Assembly: GCF_937949835.1 (NCBI RefSeq)
Contig: NZ_CALEDC010000346.1
Location: 1 to 5,781 of the forward strand
Source of the DNA: an uncultured Campylobacter sp.
Lineage (GTDB): Bacteria; Campylobacterota; Campylobacteria; Campylobacterales; Campylobacteraceae
Reading direction: 5' to 3'
Length of the DNA stretch: 5,781 bases
Shown one piece after another: positions 5,183 to 5,781 of the stretch. A model generated the notes under the pieces. That model did not search any database, was not told the DNA's origin, and saw only the letters and a list, made by a program, of their open reading frames with translations. A program made the translations under genes and the position numbers. Each line of letters begins with the position of its first letter. The first letter of the stretch is position 1.

Positions 5183-5781
5183 ATGGAAACTAGAAAAGAT
5201 GAGCCGAAAGCTAAGAGTCTTGAAAATTACGAGAAAAATTTGAAGCTAAATCTCGAAGCTAAACGCAAAGATTTAGATAATATCACTACCTCTGTCATCC
5301 CCTCTCAATTAACCCTGATTAGGATGTTTCTGTGGCTTTCTTTTAGTATCGTAGGTGCGGCTTTTTATGCGATAAAACTAGATGAGATAAGCTCATCGCA
5401 ATTTTATTTTTTATCGGCGATCGTTATAACTACCGTGGCAATAATTACTCTTTGCCTAATAGCCATTAAAAGCAGCGCCGTTAGGCTCACCGCCAATCTC
5501 GATAATGCATATTTTAAAGAAAACATCAAACAAGGCGATAGCGAACACACAGAAGGTCTAATAGCTATGCTAGATGTTACGTCAAAAGCCTTAGGCCTCG
5601 CTCAAGATAACGTAAATAAAACCGGTAGAATTTTAAGAGTCGTTACTTACTTATCTTTCGCGGTAATATTTTTTATCTCTTCGTTTGCTATAGTTTCCGT
5701 ATATCACGAGAAAGGAGGTGAAAATATGGCTGAAGAGAAAAAGGATAAAAGTGCCGAAGTCGCCAAAACGGTCGATAGTCG
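5183..5781 (+). CDS. Predicted three-TM membrane protein, open at the window edge
   Basis: Reading from an ATG preceded by AAAAAAGGGG gives 199 codons with no stop before the window ends. The first ~45 residues are charged and probably helical or coiled (KSLENYEKNLKLNLEAKRKD at 11-30). Hydrophobic segments lie at about 48-64, 74-95 and 151-174. The loop at about 96-150 is polar and helical. After the third segment comes a highly charged tail, EEKKDKSAEVAKTVDS. I recognise no family. The start lies 97 bp from the divergent transposition operon and has its own TATAAT. In Mu this slot holds the repressor gene c, but this protein has no helix-turn-helix and is membrane-embedded. It could be a host gene flanking the element, or a phage membrane protein such as an exclusion or accessory factor; neither is shown. 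An internal start at 5726 is described separately. Confidence 0.75.
   Translation, partial: METRKDEPKAKSLENYEKNLKLNLEAKRKDLDNITTSVIPSQLTLIRMFLWLSFSIVGAAFYAIKLDEISSSQFYFLSAIVITTVAIITLCLIAIKSSAVRLTANLDNAYFKENIKQGDSEHTEGLIAMLDVTSKALGLAQDNVNKTGRILRVVTYLSFAVIFFISSFAIVSVYHEKGGENMAEEKKDKSAEVAKTVDS
5711..5728 (+). promoter_or_regulatory. Strong in-frame internal ribosome site and ATG
   Basis: AAAGGAGGTGA at 5711-5721 is an almost perfect complement of the 16S rRNA tail and stands 5-8 bases ahead of ATG (5726-5728). This ATG is codon 182 of the surrounding membrane-protein frame and there is no stop between them. Translation could therefore yield both a full-length protein and a separate soluble product starting MAEEKKDKSAEVAK. 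It lies just after the third membrane segment, so the internal product would be the cytosolic part without its anchor. Confidence 0.55.

Noticed and set aside
1..5781. CRISPR arrays, tRNA or rRNA genes
   Set aside because: No regularly spaced repeats and no tRNA- or rRNA-like segments were seen on either strand.

Overview
The window looks like the early (transposition) end of a Mu-like transposable prophage or Mu-type transposon in an epsilonproteobacterium, most plausibly one of the higher-GC oral/gut Campylobacter species (C. gracilis/showae type). This placement is inferred from AAGGAG-type ribosome sites, A/T-rich spacers, a TATAAT-type -10 with little -35, Lys/Ile/Asn-rich proteins mixed with GC-rich codons, and the Mu-like gene order. 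No database search was possible.

Layout. At 48-548 (+) lies an AT-rich gene for a small lipoprotein. It converges, across a 102-bp spacer with a perfect 20-bp palindrome, on a minus-strand cluster running from 5085 down to 651. Read in the direction of transcription, the cluster holds a 56-aa Ner-position protein, a 729-aa MuA-type DDE transposase, a 288-aa MuB-type AAA+ target-DNA activator, a 60-aa unknown, a 56-aa stand-alone copy of the glycyl-radical tail of class III ribonucleotide reductase (NrdD), a 91-aa protein built around a sigma-70 region-4 helix-turn-helix, and a 102-aa unknown. Most of these genes have a strong Shine-Dalgarno site, and several overlap or nearly abut, so they probably form one operon. 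Divergent from it, at 5183 to the window end (+), is a gene for a membrane protein with three predicted transmembrane segments. It is open at the edge and contains a near-perfect Shine-Dalgarno site plus ATG in its own reading frame.

How the genes fit together. MuA and MuB would carry out replicative transposition, with MuB capturing target DNA and activating MuA. The small first gene sits where Mu carries ner and is a candidate early regulator. The sigma-region-4-like protein could redirect host RNA polymerase, and the NrdD-tail protein could keep anaerobic dNTP synthesis running during replication; both roles are inferences. No structural, lysis or classical repressor gene is visible, so a complete Mu-like prophage extending beyond the window cannot be told apart from a compact MuA/MuB transposon.

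Most notable items: the autonomous NrdD glycyl-radical module, which resembles the YfiD/GrcA repair principle applied to ribonucleotide reductase; the region-4-only sigma-like protein; the structured 136-nt spacer between them; and the in-frame internal start in the divergent membrane-protein gene.
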